DNA of 64,000 nt, taken from positions 20,001 through 84,000 of the forward strand of contig WBZZ01003799.1 of assembly GCA_019918135.1 (NCBI GenBank), written 5' to 3'. This stretch comes from Paulinella micropora (lineage: Eukaryota; Cercozoa; Imbricatea; Euglyphida; Paulinellidae). Both the position numbers and the translations under genes were made by a program. The notes below the pieces were generated by a model that had not been told where the DNA came from, made no database searches, and worked only from the letters and a program-made list of their open reading frames with translations. Positions 1 to 11,011 of this stretch are shown one piece after another. Numbering within the stretch: the first letter of the stretch is position 1; each line of letters starts with the position of its first letter.

Positions 1-8
1 TATTATTT

Positions 9-272
9 GGACACCGTGATAGCCCAGTGGTCAAGTTCTACCATCTGGGCCCTGTCGCCAGTTCGATTCCCGTCGGTGCCACCAGTATTTTCATTGAACA
101 TACCGATCCGTCTGGACCAGTATTTTCATTGAACATACCGGCCCGTCTGGAAGTGTTGGAACTGCCCTTGCGGGGGTGTCATTAGAGCTTATCGTCAATT
201 CTTCGTACTCCCCTCACGGGTGAGACGATGGAGGCGCATGTGCAGAAATGCATCAGCCATTGACAGAGAAGC
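9..272 (+). repeat. SINE-A copy (tRNA-headed SINE, long variant)
   Basis: The 5' head carries a pol III A box (TAGCCCAGTGG) and B box (AGTTCGATTCC) and ends in GGTGCCACCA. It is followed by a body of about 190 bp and a (TTA)n tail. The segment holding ATTTTCATTGAACATACCG is doubled, a trait shared by several other copies. This is the reference copy for the family called SINE-A here. Confidence 0.85.
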
Positions 273-280
273 ACTATTAC

Positions 281-321
<41 letters not shown>

Positions 322-322
322 G

Positions 323-566
323 TGGCACCGCGATAGCCCAGTGGTTAAGGTCTACCATCTGGGACCTGTCGCCAGTTCGATTCCCGTCGGTGCCAGTATT
401 TTCAAAGGATATTTTCTTTGAAAGTATTGGTCTGTCTGGAAGGCTTGGAGCTGCCTCGCGGGGGTGTCAGTAGAGCCTATCGTCAAATCTTCGTACTCCC
501 CTCGCGGGTGAGACGATGGAGGCACATGAGCAGAAATGCATTCGCCATTGACTGAGAAGCACTATT
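323..566 (+). repeat. SINE-A copy, second subfamily
   Basis: The head is GGCACCGCGATAGCCCAGTG and the tRNA-like part ends in CGGTGCC, so its first and last seven bases pair perfectly. The body has a different middle (TTTCAAAGGATATTTTC). It starts directly in the (TTA)n tail of the preceding copy, showing tail-targeted insertion. Confidence 0.85.
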
Positions 567-584
567 ATTATTATTATTATCACT

Positions 585-757
585 GGTTTCGAGGCTATGT
601 CGTTGTGTTGGCTCCGAGGCTATGTTGTTGTGTTGGTTCCGAGGCTATGTTGTTGTGTTGGTTCCGAGGCTCTGTTGTTGTGTGGGTTCCGAGGCTATGT
701 CGATGTGGGTTCCGAGGCTATGTTGTTGCGTTGGTTCCGAGGCCATGTCGTTGTGTT
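585..757 (+). repeat. 25-bp minisatellite, about 7 units
   Basis: Tandem units close to GGTTCCGAGGCTATGTTGTT plus GTGTT, with a few substitutions and one shortened unit. It is open in more than one frame, which creates spurious ORFs rich in FRGYVV; no coding role is supported. Confidence 0.8.
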
Positions 758-759
758 GT

Positions 760-1142
760 TTTTTATAAGACATACACCACGTGGGATCAAAGGGGTATTT
801 ACATTCCGCGATCTAGGGGTGGTGACGGGTTTCGAGGCGTCCCAGACACTTACCACAAAACGTCCTCATGCGCTGGCAGACCGCATGAAATGTCTGCTAC
901 CCCTGTGAGTACCTCCATGCGGGACCTACCCAGTCTCGTGGAGCTCTCACGCGGGGAAGATCAATCATTTGTAGTTGATTTCCTGCAAGGTACCCGACAA
1001 TGTGCGGGTAGTAGGGACTTCATTTTGGGGCCTTCTATGCAGGATGGTTAGAGTCACTCTTCCCTCCCCAACATACTCACTGTAGTCCCTGTTGGGTCGA
1101 GGGATGGAGGCGCATGGCCCTCGGGCTCAGCCATGACAGATC
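760..1142 (+). repeat. SINE-like repeat family D
   Basis: Its 3' end (GGATGGAGGCGCATGGCCCTC, then a CTCAGCCATGACAGATC-like end) is related to the end of the repeat at 24,067-24,245. It is followed by short (TA)n and a long (TTA)n tail. The interior resembles no gene. The 5' limit is uncertain. Confidence 0.5.
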
Positions 1143-1150
1143 AATATATA

Positions 1151-1154
1151 TATA

Positions 1155-1223
<69 letters not shown>

Positions 1224-1247
1224 CATTATTATTATTATTATTATTAT
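1151..1247 (+). repeat. (TTA)n microsatellite tail
   Basis: About 97 bp of almost pure TTA trinucleotide joining the family D repeat to the next repeat. It yields an all-isoleucine shadow ORF. Confidence 0.95.
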
Positions 1248-1663
1248 TCAGCCCAATGGCCTTACGGCGTTAAACTGTGATGCCAACTCAAAACCATTTG
1301 GTGGATGATGCTGGGGAGGAGGGTCGTTGGGCGCCTGTCGAAGATCTTAAACTCCGCTATGCCGGTTGATAGCCCGTGGACCCAGCGGATACCAAATTGT
1401 TATGGGTGGGGTTTTGAGGTAGTTCTAGCAACCATGCTTGGTGTACGCACTTGCACATGCGGCAACGTTTTGCAAGAGGTTGTTGGGACTGCGGAATAAC
1501 CTCGGCTTAGTGTAGTCTTGCCCTCAGGAGCTCCATCGGTGGCCCCTATAATCAGTCGAGAGACTGACTAGGTGGGGATGGAGCACCTCGAACAAGGGCA
1601 TGGAGGCTCATGTCCGGAAACGGATCGTGCCATCAGCTGCATCAGTATGCCTTAGAGGAAGTA

Positions 1664-1664
<1 letters not shown>
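1248..1664 (+). repeat. Repeat family B, copy 1 (diverged, 5'-short)
   Basis: Begins CAGCCCAATGGCCTTACGGC and ends just before an (ATT)n tract. It matches the copies at 21,305 and 21,758 better than those at 1,714 and 15,095, so two subfamilies exist. Confidence 0.8.
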
Positions 1665-1712
<48 letters not shown>

Positions 1713-1713
1713 T

Positions 1714-2216
1714 CAGATATTGTAAATCTGCTTTGGAGTGTTGACTGTGACATATTTGAGGGAAATCCCGATGAAAAAACCTAGTCACACTTGCTAAACA
1801 GAGTTCCAGCCCAATGGCCTCAAGGCGTTAAACTGTGACGCCAGCTCATAACCCTTTGGTGGTAGATGCTGGGGAGGAGGGTCGTTGCGCGCGTAAAAGA
1901 TCTTAAACTCCGCATATGCTGGTTGATAGCCCAGGACCCAGCAGACACCAGATTGTTATGGGTGGGGTTTCGAGGCAGCTCTAGCAACCGCGCTTGGTGT
2001 ATGCACTTGCACATTCGGTGACGTCTTGCAAGAGGTTGCTGGGACTGCGCAATAACCTTGGCTTAGTGCAGTCTTGCCCTCAGGAGCTCCATCGGTGGCC
2101 CCGATCATCAGGCGAGAGACTGACACGGGGGGGTGGAGGACCTCGAACAAGGGTATTGGAGGCTTATGTCCGTTGAGGATATGCCATTAGCTGCATCAGT
2201 ACGCCTCAGATATAGT
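1714..2216 (+). repeat. Repeat family B, copy 2 (full length, about 500 bp)
   Basis: Begins with a segment TGTAAATCTGCTTTGGAGTG and runs through CAGCCCAATGGCCTCAAGG to an end at CCTCAGATATAG before (TTA)n. Near-identical to 15,095-15,589 and 24,896-25,345. It carries GGTTTCGAGGC, which is B-box-like, so a pol III origin is possible but weaker than for SINE-A. Confidence 0.8.
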
Positions 2217-2272
2217 ATTATTATTATTATTAGTATTATTATTATCATTATTATCATTATTATTATTATTAG

Positions 2273-2317
2273 GACGTAGTGTACGAGCTGGTCAGGTCGG
2301 GCCTGCTCGAGCCACAG

Positions 2318-2372
<55 letters not shown>

Positions 2373-2737
2373 CTCTTTTATGTTGCGTGTTGGCACACTG
2401 CGGGGATTCGGTCTGTTTTGCTGCATGCCAATCTGTTGCCTTTCTCGCTCGTCTCCCTGTTCTCAGCAGTGTGTGTACTGTACTGGGAAAAGACCGGAAC
2501 AGAGCTAAAGCAGACCTTTTGCCATGCGGTTTTCTGCGTATTACAAAATTAAATAATGTTGTTATTTATATTTTGAATGCTTGAGCCTAGTTCAGAATCA
2601 TTCCATAACGTAACAGTCACATACTTGCTATGATTGTGTTGCGTGTGCAGTTGTCCCGCATGGTGGCTGTCTGACGCGGACGTGTGCGCCGCCGCCGAGC
2701 GCGCCCTCCTCACCTTGTACACGCCAACTCACTCTCC

Positions 2738-2806
<69 letters not shown>

Positions 2807-2884
2807 CCTCTCTGTCGGTCTGTCTTTCCCTCTGTTTGCGCTGCCACGGAGCGCGCTCTCCTGGCCTTGTACATGCCACGTCAC

Positions 2885-2938
<54 letters not shown>

Positions 2939-2986
2939 CATCTATCTATCTATTATCTATCTTCTATCCGTCTATCTGCTTGTCTG

Positions 2987-3029
<43 letters not shown>

Positions 3030-3107
3030 CTTCTTTTCTCTTTTCACAAGCTGGCTGTTGGCTGTTGCAGGTACACGCCCGTGCTAAGCCAGGGCATCTA
3101 TCTATTG

Positions 3108-3155
<48 letters not shown>

Positions 3156-3523
3156 CTATCTCTATCTCTATCTCTATCTCTATCTTCACCTCTATCTCTA
3201 CAACTACCACTACCTCTACCTCTATCTCTATCTCTATCTCTATCTCTATCTTTATCTCTATATCTCTATCTCTATCTATCTATCTCTATCTATCTATCTC
3301 TCTGTCTCTCTGCAGGTACACGCCCGTGCTCAGCCAGGCCCTGTTGGCGGGCTCCCAGCCGCCCGTGCTGCCTGATGTGCTGCTGCACTTCGTGGCAGAG
3401 TACGCCGTGCCTACCTTCAGCGAGGCCATCTGCTGGAGCAAAGAGCCTGCCGGAATGCTCGTGCGGCACAAGTCCATGCGACAAGCCTTTTCCGACGCGG
3501 GCGCACAATGCACCATCAACTAA
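2273..3523 (+). CDS. Unrecognised host gene, last three exons
   Basis: Three exons can be chained with matching phase: 2,273-2,319 (begins [15 protein letters not shown]), 2,651-2,716 ([20 protein letters not shown]) and 3,316-3,523, ending in AQCTIN and a TAA. The acceptors are ATTATTAG, TGTGCAG and CTCTGCAG; the donors are GTCTCT and GTACAC. The first acceptor is made by the end of a (TTA)n repeat tail. The visible C-terminal part is about 106 residues and looks helical ([11 protein letters not shown]...). I do not recognise the family. Upstream exons must lie left of the window or be hidden among repeats. The second intron is filled with TATC microsatellite and holds degenerate copies of the neighbouring exon ends (about 2,830-2,880 and 3,062-3,095). 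The exon structure is inferred from phase and open frame, not from homology. Confidence 0.6.
2320..2371 (+). repeat. (CT)n microsatellite at an intron start
   Basis: About 50 bp of CT repeat beginning exactly at the proposed 5' splice site of the unknown host gene, so the donor reads GTCTCTCT. Confidence 0.9.
2738..3300 (+). repeat. TATC/TATCTC microsatellite arrays within an intron
   Basis: Four blocks of (TATC)n and (TCTATC)n, separated by short stretches copied from exon edges. They expand the last intron of the host gene. They are open in several frames and give spurious SIYLSIYL proteins. Confidence 0.95.
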
Positions 3524-5272
3524 GCCAGTGCAACAAAGTCTGCAGAAGACTCAAACACTAGAGCAAATGATGCGGCACGGATTCAAAGCAAAAACCAAAT
3601 TCTCGCCAGTGTGACTGCACGAGCTTCAGAATTCGAAAAGAAAAAAAAAACCGAAGGACTGAGAAAGGGCCCGGGCCTGGAATGCAACTGAAGTATCATG
3701 AAACGTACAGCCAGCAGATCACTGTCACCAGGAGTGGAGGATTTTGTTGGGGGTTGGACTGTGACTGAGTACGAATTCACTTTCCAAGTCATCAAATTCA
3801 GCCTTCGACTTAGTGAAAAGGTTGGCAATTAACGCAGATTCTGCTGGTACAGATATGACGTTGGTATGCTGGATCATCACATGATGGCCACATCCTGTGG
3901 CACGGTAGCCAATCAGCGAGGACCATCTTCTACATCGTTACGGACATTCACTAATCTTAACTTAGACAGTAGTCTAAGACGTGAAGTTTTACGCGCGATG
4001 ATGGAATCTACTATGATACTATGATTAGTGTTGTAATAGTTGAAACCTTAAGCCGAATTCACTGACCGTCTCCCGGACCGTTCTTCTGACTGAAACTACT
4101 GTCAAGCCGTGTCTCAGTGGATCATTTGGGGTGGGGCCGGCTGTGAGTTTATCATTTGAATGAAATCAGTACATATGCATCATGCGGCTATTTAGTATGA
4201 GTTTATGCAAACACTTTTATGAGTTTTTAGAAGTTAACATGCAAACACTTTTAATAAGAAAATACTAAGTCTTCAAGTGCCACTAGTCACGTAGTAGCCT
4301 CCGCCAAATATTAATACTCAGTATCAAGTGCGGGAAGCGTAAGAGGAAAACTTATGATGGACTTCAAGCATTCTCCGCAATTTTTTTTGTGAAGATTTAG
4401 TTTTTTGTACGCTCAGACTCAGTCATCTCTTAAGTAAAAGTAACTCTAAGACTTGCATCATTTTCTATCTTTGCCTCTTCCGGCTCAACTTTTACGCCTG
4501 AGTGGGTGGCAAGTATTTTATTCAGTGAAACATTGCTTGCGTAAACTTAAAGTATCAAGTTTTCCTGTGAGTTTGTATGCAACTCTTCAGTTTGCCTATC
4601 AGACTGAGCACCTTAACGACCAGCCAAAGCCTTTACCGTTGATAAGACACTCTTTTTGACCTGTCCATTAGATTCTCCTCTGCACGACTCAGCGTTTCGA
4701 CTTCACTAACTAGTTTTCGATTTCGTTCAGAAATGATTTCAAACGATCAGTTCAAAGTTCTTTTTAGCTATTGCCATTTTTCCTGTTCGTATTACCTTTT
4801 TCCCGAATTCCCAGTGAAAATGCTTTTACGGTAAATTTGTGAACAAGAACGGAAAAACACCATATCTAACTCGTCCACACGTTGCCACTTGAGGCTTCCC
4901 AAATCGATTTGGGAATTTTCAAGTCCAACAACCCGACAACTATCCGTTTTTGACTGTTTACTTGAAGACTCGCGACACTATCCGTTTGACAACTGGAGAC
5001 CTCACAATCTACGTTCGACCCAAGATCGTAAGTTGCATCCAAGCCTGCCAAGAGTTCGAAATTACGTAAATAAACGAAGTGACCTCTCTACTATTTACTG
5101 GTATTTCACCTGCTCTCATTGAGTCAGGACTAAAAGCAGCCAGTGTTCTATTAAGAGTTCGTTGTATCTGCCCACTTGAAGAGTTGTATACAAACTCACA
5201 ATTCGAATTTTTTTTCCATTCAAGAGAAAACTACACACACAGAGTTGGTGTGTTCTGTCCACAGATCGATTT
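3524..5272. other. AT-rich intergenic DNA, no gene seen
   Basis: Apart from presumed 3' flank of the preceding host gene, I see no convincing exon, repeat family or RNA gene. Short ORFs here lack family resemblance. Confidence 0.6.
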
Positions 5273-6594
5273 ACATAATATTGTAACATTGTATGTATGT
5301 TGATATGTATCTATGTATGCTTATTCATTGTATGTATGCTTATGTATGTATGCATATTTATGAATGCTTATATTATTGTGTTGGTGTTTGCAGTGTTTTT
5401 TTTTTCTTCTTTTTTGTTTGTTTTTTGTTTTTTGTTTTTTGTGTTTGTTTTTTGTTTTTTGTGTTGGTTTATTTTTTGTTTTTCGTTTTTTGTGTTGGTT
5501 TGTTTTTGTTTTTTGTGTTTGTTTTTTGTTTTTGTGTTTGTTTTTTGTTTTTGTGTTGGTGTTTGTTTTTCTTTTTGTTTTTTGTTTTGTGTTGGTGTTT
5601 GCAGTGTCTCAGCCAAAATTGTAGATATTCTTGAATTGCTTTCCTTGCCGCCCATTTCGTCTGCGTCGTTGTTTTGCTTTCTTCCATGTTTGTGTTGCTT
5701 TGCTGGTTGGTGTTCCTGCCCTTGCGCCTCCGTCGTTGTTTTGCTTTCTTCGATGTTTGTGTTGCGCCTCCATGTCGCTTTCCTAGTTCCTTTGTCTCTC
5801 TCGTTCCTTTCTTTGCTTTCATATTTCCTCTGACTGCTTCGCATCTCGCTTTATCTCTCTCTTTCACGTGCCCCTCTCCTCTTTCTTTTTTTCTGTTTCT
5901 TTTTCTTTCCCTTCTTGATAATTGTATAATAAAAATTAGGTGCAATTTTATTTCTTTTTTCTTTCTTTCTAGAGCTCTCTCTCTCTCTTCTTAGATATTT
6001 TTTTGGGGGGGGGGTTGAAGCTGTCTGTTGTCAGTAACATTATATTTCTTTCTTTCTTCTTTCTAAACTCTCTTCAAGTTGACCAATCTTTGCTTGAAAG
6101 TATCATATTAAGTGCGCGCTCTCTCTCTCTCTCTCTCTCTTAAACATTTTGTGTGTGTGTGTGTGTGTGGGGGGGGGGGGGTTGGATCTTTTAAATCTGC
6201 AGACTGTTGTTATACTATATTTCTTTTTTTCTTCGTGTGTGAAAGTTCTAAACTCTCTTGACTCATCTTATTAATACTTTGAAAGTTTGATATTATTAAT
6301 ACCTTCTGACAAGTTTGATATTATTAATACTTTGAAAGTTTAGTATTACGCCGCGCCTTCGCAAGCCGAAGCAGTAGTATTCAATTTTGCGCCGGCCTCA
6401 CTTTAATAAATTAGTATTAATGAAAATAAACACTTGGCGCCTCACACTTTGAAGTGGCCCCGCCAAGTGGCGGGCCACTTGCAAGTGGCCCCGCCAAGTG
6501 GCCCGCCACTTTGAGGGGCCACTTGCAAGTGGCCCCGCCAAGTGGCGGGCCACTTGGAGGGGCCACATGAAAAGTTACTTTCGTAAATGTAATA
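5273..6594. repeat. Duplicated 1.3 kb segment, copy 1
   Basis: Starts at ACATAATATTGTAACATTG and ends at TTCGTAAATGTAAT. Contents in order: (ATGT)-rich start, a 200 bp T/G-rich tract, CT- and T-rich sequence, (G)n and (GT)n tracts, a TATTATTAATAC motif set, and a cluster of GTGGC...GCCAC hairpins (about 6,460-6,560). The same order recurs at 7,093-8,331. No gene is supported in it. Confidence 0.85.
6460..6565. repeat. GC-rich hairpin cluster, three units
   Basis: Units built on AAGTGGCCCCGCCAAGTGGC followed by GGGCCACTT are nearly self-complementary. Three units lie here, against one in the second copy of the segment at about 8,264-8,300, so the unit number changed after duplication. Confidence 0.75.
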
Positions 6595-6670
6595 AATGAC
6601 CACTACCTATTGCTGTTTCCCGTCCTTGCTGTCTGCTGCTTACTAACTTTGCTTTTCCTCTTATTGCTAG

Positions 6671-6718
<48 letters not shown>

Positions 6719-7092
6719 CTACTTCTACTACAACAAGAAGTAGGGGGGCACCAGTACATGGTTGGGTGTCACCGGTCATTGCGGGGATGAAGCAATTGCC
6801 ACTACCTGTTGCTATTTTCCGTCCTTGCTGTCTGCTGCTTGCTAACTTTGCTTTTCTTGTTGTTGCTGCTTGCCCTCCTCGCTGTCTGCTGCTTCAAATT
6901 GCTGTCCTGTTCTGGAGGAAGCGCGCCGGCCTGACTTTCTTTTTGCACTGGTTCTCACGTTTTGCTGTCCTGTTCCTTTCTTTTTGCTGTTTATGTTGCA
7001 TAATTAAATTTGCCCCCCCCCCCCCCCCCTTCCCCCTCCCCTCTCCCCCCGTTGCATAATAAACTATGGTATGTATGTATGTATGTATGTAC
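6595..7092. other. Spacer between the two duplicate segments
   Basis: Contains a (TAG)n microsatellite at about 6,668-6,720, an internal partial repeat of TGCTGTCTGCTGCTT phrases, and a C-rich tract near 7,013-7,050. No gene is supported. Confidence 0.6.
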
Positions 7093-8331
7093 ACATAATA
7101 TTGTAACATTGTATGTATGTTGATATGTATCTATGTATGCTTATTAATTGTATGTATGCTTATGTATGTATGCATATTTATGAATGCTTATATTATTGTG
7201 TTGGTGTTTGCAGTGTTTTTTTTTTCTTCTTTTTTTGTTTGTTTTTTGTTTTTTGTTTTGTGTTTGTTTTTTGTTTTTTGTGTTGGTTTATTTTTTGTTT
7301 TTTGTTTTTCGTTTTTTGTGTTGGTTTGTTTTTGTTTTTTGTTTTTGTGTTTGTTTTTTGTTTTTGTGTTGGTGTTTGTTTTTCTTTTTGTTTTTTGTTT
7401 TGTGTTGGTGTTTGCAGTGTCTCAGCCAAAATTGTAGATATTCTTGAATTGCTTTCCTTGCCGCCCATTTCGTCTGCGTCGTTGTTTTGCTTTCTTCCAT
7501 GTTTGTGTTGCTTTGCTGGTTGGTGTTCCTGCCCTTGCGCCTCCGTCGTTGTTTTGCTTTCTTCGATGTTTGTGTTGCGCCTCCATGTCGCTTTCCTAGT
7601 TCCTTTGTCTCTCTCGTTCCTTTCTTTGCTTTCATATTTCCTCTGACTGCTTCGCATCTCGCTTTATCTCTCTCTTTCACGTGCCCCTCTCCTCTTTCTT
7701 TTTTTCTGTTTCTTTTTCTTTCCCTTCTTGATAATTGTATAATAAAAATTAGGTGCAATTTTATTTCTTTTTTCTTTCTTTCTAGAGCTCTCTCTCTCTT
7801 CTTAGATTTTTTTTTGGGGGGGGGGGGGGGTTGAAGCTGTCTGTTGTCAGTAACATTATATTTCTTTCTTTCTTCTTTCTAAACTCTCTTCAAGTTGACC
7901 AATCTTTGCTTGAAAGTATCATATTAAGTGCGCTCTCTCTCTCTCTCTCTCTCTCTTAAACATTTTGTGTGTGTGTGTGTGGGGGGGGGGGGGGTTGGAT
8001 CTTTTAAATCTGCAGACTGTTGTTATACTATATTTCTTTTTTTCTTCGTGTGTGAAAGTTCTAAACTCTCTTGACTCATCTTATTAATACTTTGAAAGTT
8101 TGATATTATTAATACCTTCTGACAAGTTTGATATTATTAATACTTTGAAAGTTTAGTATTACGCCGCGCCTTCGCAAGCCGAAGCAGTAGTATTCAATTT
8201 TGCGCCGGCCTCACTTTAATAAATTAGTATTAATGAAAATAAACACTTGGCGCCTCACACTTTGAAGTGGCCCCGCCAAGTGGCGGGCCACTTGGAGGGG
8301 CCACATGAAAAGTAACCTTCGTAAATGTAAT
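7093..8331. repeat. Duplicated 1.3 kb segment, copy 2
   Basis: Near-identical to 5,273-6,594, differing mainly in lengths of T, G, GT and CT tracts and in having a single GC hairpin. Its right end abuts the fossil gag region, so one copy may be a terminal part of that element or a target of its insertion; this cannot be decided here. Confidence 0.85.
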
Positions 8332-10369
8332 CGCGTCTTGTACCTTCTCCCGCTTTGCTTTGAGTAAAGATTTAAGGTTTTGGCTCATAATACCACTACC
8401 AGCCTCAGCCGGCTCGGTCTTTGAACCAATCTCGACCTTCGGGACAGGTACCGCCGACGGCCCGCTAGCCCCTTGAGGTCTGCCCTTACTCTCTCTACGT
8501 GGGGCGGGCACCATCGGACGGGGCGGAGTACCCCTCGGCTCTTGTTCTCGTCCCGGCACCTTAGCTTCTTGTTGAGGCACAACTCCCCCACGAGAGGGGG
8601 ATACCCCACCCCGAAAGTACATTTGCTTGGCTTGGGCACCGGCTTGGGGTTCATGTATGCGGTACACCTTCCGCCACGAGGGTACTCCGGACGCTTCCCA
8701 CGTTACGGGCTGCCGATTGACGATCCACTCTGTAATGCCCGGGGACACGGGACTTAGCATAGTGGATGATAGGGAGGAGTGACCGGTTCCAAGGGATCCC
8801 ACGCCTCGCCGCTTCATGACGCACGATGGCCTCAACCATCAAGGGGTGGCTCCCACTCTTGATCTGGGCTTCCAAACCTCTCTTTCCCATTTCACACATT
8901 GAGGGGCAGATGATCCCGTCGCGCCAGGTCGGCGGCCCACAAGCGTAAGGCATTATCTTTCTCTTGCTTTGCCCGCTGTTATTGGTGTTCAACGCAATAG
9001 TTGCTGTCTAGATCTATGAGGATGGCTGCCTTAATCCGCATGCTATTGAACTTAGACTCAAGGTCCTTCAGGCTTGCGACGCACCTACGCTTTCCCTCCG
9101 CCACCCCATGACACCGACCCTCATTCATCGTATCAATGTCAGCGTCGTCCTCTAGCAGTATTTCTAAACTCGGGGGTATGACCGGCTCGGGGGGGTTATC
9201 GCCTCCGGGTTTGGCCATGAGTGCTTTTTCTTTTGACCTTCCGGCCAAGAACTTCACCATCTTTGCTAAAGCCACCCCAGGTTCCTCCTCCTCAGAGTCT
9301 TCAGTATCACTATCCCCATCAGAGCCCTTTGCCGCCTCCCCCTTCTCTTTCTTGCCTTTGTCCGGGCACTTGTTCAGTTTGTGCTTACCTCCGCACACCC
9401 GGCACTTCTTGGTGCACTTACTGGCGACATGCCCTTTTTCGAAACAGTTGTAACATTTGGGGCCCTTGCTCTTTTCGCTCTTCTTACTCTTATCACCCTT
9501 AGGGGTGTCCGCCGGCTTGGGGGTGGTCTTCTTGGCTTTGGCCGGGTCGTGTTCGAACTTGCACTTGTCTGCCCATCTACACTCCCCCTGCTTATCCCAA
9601 AGGAAACACACACCCCTCACCTTTCCCCAATTGTTATATGGAGGTAACGGCACGAGGTCCCGCGTGTGCACTTGCCCTCTTTGCTGAAGATCCAGCACTC
9701 ATCGGACTTCCCTTTCCCGGTTTTCCGGACAGCCAAACCTTTCTCGGTTGAACTAGTCACTTTGGCCCGGTCAAACTTCTTGTCCAATTCTAGGGCACGT
9801 TCCTGCACAAACTTCCACCATGTGGCGAAATCCCATTTGAACTGCTTCCGGTTTAGTTCGGCCATCTCCACCCATACCTGCCATGCTTTCTTTACTCTAG
9901 AGTCAGACTGTTTTGGACCCACTGAAGCGTCCTTCACTATCTGTTGAAGCTAGTTATCGGTTGGGGCTTGGCCGTAGTCTGCCAACCAGTCTCGCCTAGC
10001 GTTCAGGTCAACGCACTGTCCGACGTACTGCTGCTTGCTAGTAAAGAGGAAGTCGTTTAGCTCCTTCACCTTATCCTGAACGTCGGCTGAGTCGGCTTTC
10101 TTATACCGGGCTCGCAACCTATCCCATAGAGCTTTTGGGTTTTGACCAAAGGTCAGACTTTCCGGATTGGCTAAGTCACGCAAGAGGCTCTTGGCCTCAC
10201 CACCAAGCATATCATAAATGATATTGAACACTCTTTCCCTTTGCTTGCTCATCTCTGCAAGTATGCTAGCGTCATAGGCCATCACCTGTCGTGTCAGTGC
10301 GCGAGCATGATCAGCACCCCCTAATGGGGTTTTGACCTTAGAGGGGTCTGTCTGTCCTCGGGAGGCCAC
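8332..10369 (-). mobile_element. Fossil LTR-type retroelement, gag-like region
   Basis: Reading leftwards from 10,369 there is a helical gag-like domain (about 9,950-10,369, with ALWDRLRARYKKADSADVQ, like UBN2/Copia-type gag), a CCCH finger near 9,560-9,625 (C-x7-C-x5-C-x3-H pattern) and two zinc knuckles of CCHC type near 9,370-9,470, then an acidic linker and a Pro/Arg-rich end. A protease-like LIDLDSNY stretch lies near 9,000. No reverse transcriptase or integrase is visible, so this is a partial or non-autonomous copy. It is broken in about three places. Family: LTR retroelement, Copia-like gag favoured; age not recent, as no matching terminal repeats were found. Confidence 0.7.
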
Positions 10370-10384
10370 TCTTGCCGTCGCCCT

Positions 10385-11011
10385 CTAAGTCTGAGCCCCC
10401 AGCTGACAGCCTAGGTTTGTCAGTGCTAGCATACCCACTAGAGTAGAGGTCGGGAGTGTCACGGTTTTCATCTCCTTCCGAGCGGCTTCCTTTCCTTTTT
10501 CAAGCTCAGGGGCTTCCTCCTCCTTCGGACTCAGTCTGCCGAACACCGGTTTATAAAGCTTGATTGGGGTTTTCTTTCCTCCATCTACCCCTGACGCCTC
10601 ATCTAAGTTTTGAGCAGACGGTTTTGTGTGGGGCATCGGCCACACACGTGTAGGGCCCTTTGTTTTGTCCTCAAAGTATTCCATTACCAAGTCATCGTCT
10701 AAGTCTGCCCAACTATTAAGATCTGCCACTTCTTCGCAAGCTAGAATAAAGGCAGGCACTTTCCTACCCTTTAGCTGTATTCCTAGTACGTTCTCCCTGT
10801 GAACGTATTGCTTATGGGTGGCTGTACCTTGTAATACTTCCTTAGGAGCTTTAGCACGGCAGCTTTGGACTACTTGTCTATGGGTGGCTGTACCTTGTAA
10901 TACTTCCTTAGGAGCTTTAGCATGGCAGCTTTGGACTACTTGTCTATGAAGCAAAACCCATGCTTCTTTACCAGTGAATGTGATCTTGTTGTCTGTCTTG
11001 CTAGTAGCCAT
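10385..11011 (-). mobile_element. Fossil retroelement upstream ORF, copy 1
   Basis: About 208 residues beginning MATSKTDNKITFTGKEAW, with an internal duplicated phrase around QVVQSCHAKAPKEVLQGTA. It lies just before the gag-like region on the same strand and probably is the amino-terminal part of the same polyprotein. The first residues resemble the start of Copia-type gag proteins. Most of it is present again at 11,564-12,163 through a tandem duplication. Confidence 0.6.

Noticed and set aside
585-757. CRISPR-like array
   Set aside because: Units are contiguous with no spacers, and the DNA is eukaryotic; it is a minisatellite. The same applies to the arrays at 49.4 and 57.9 kb.
5293-7834. 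Several ORFs of 80-180 residues rich in Phe, Cys and Val, and their antisense Lys/Thr/Asn-rich partners
   Set aside because: They follow a T/G-rich simple tract present twice; composition alone explains the open frames.
5273-8331. Pair of long terminal repeats of the gag element
   Set aside because: No copy is found on the other side of the gag region and no TG...CA ends or target duplication are evident, so only a possibility is noted.
8473-9947. Plus-strand ORFs opposite the fossil gag region
   Set aside because: Shadows of the minus-strand coding sequence, with Ser/Pro/Leu-rich composition from reverse reading.
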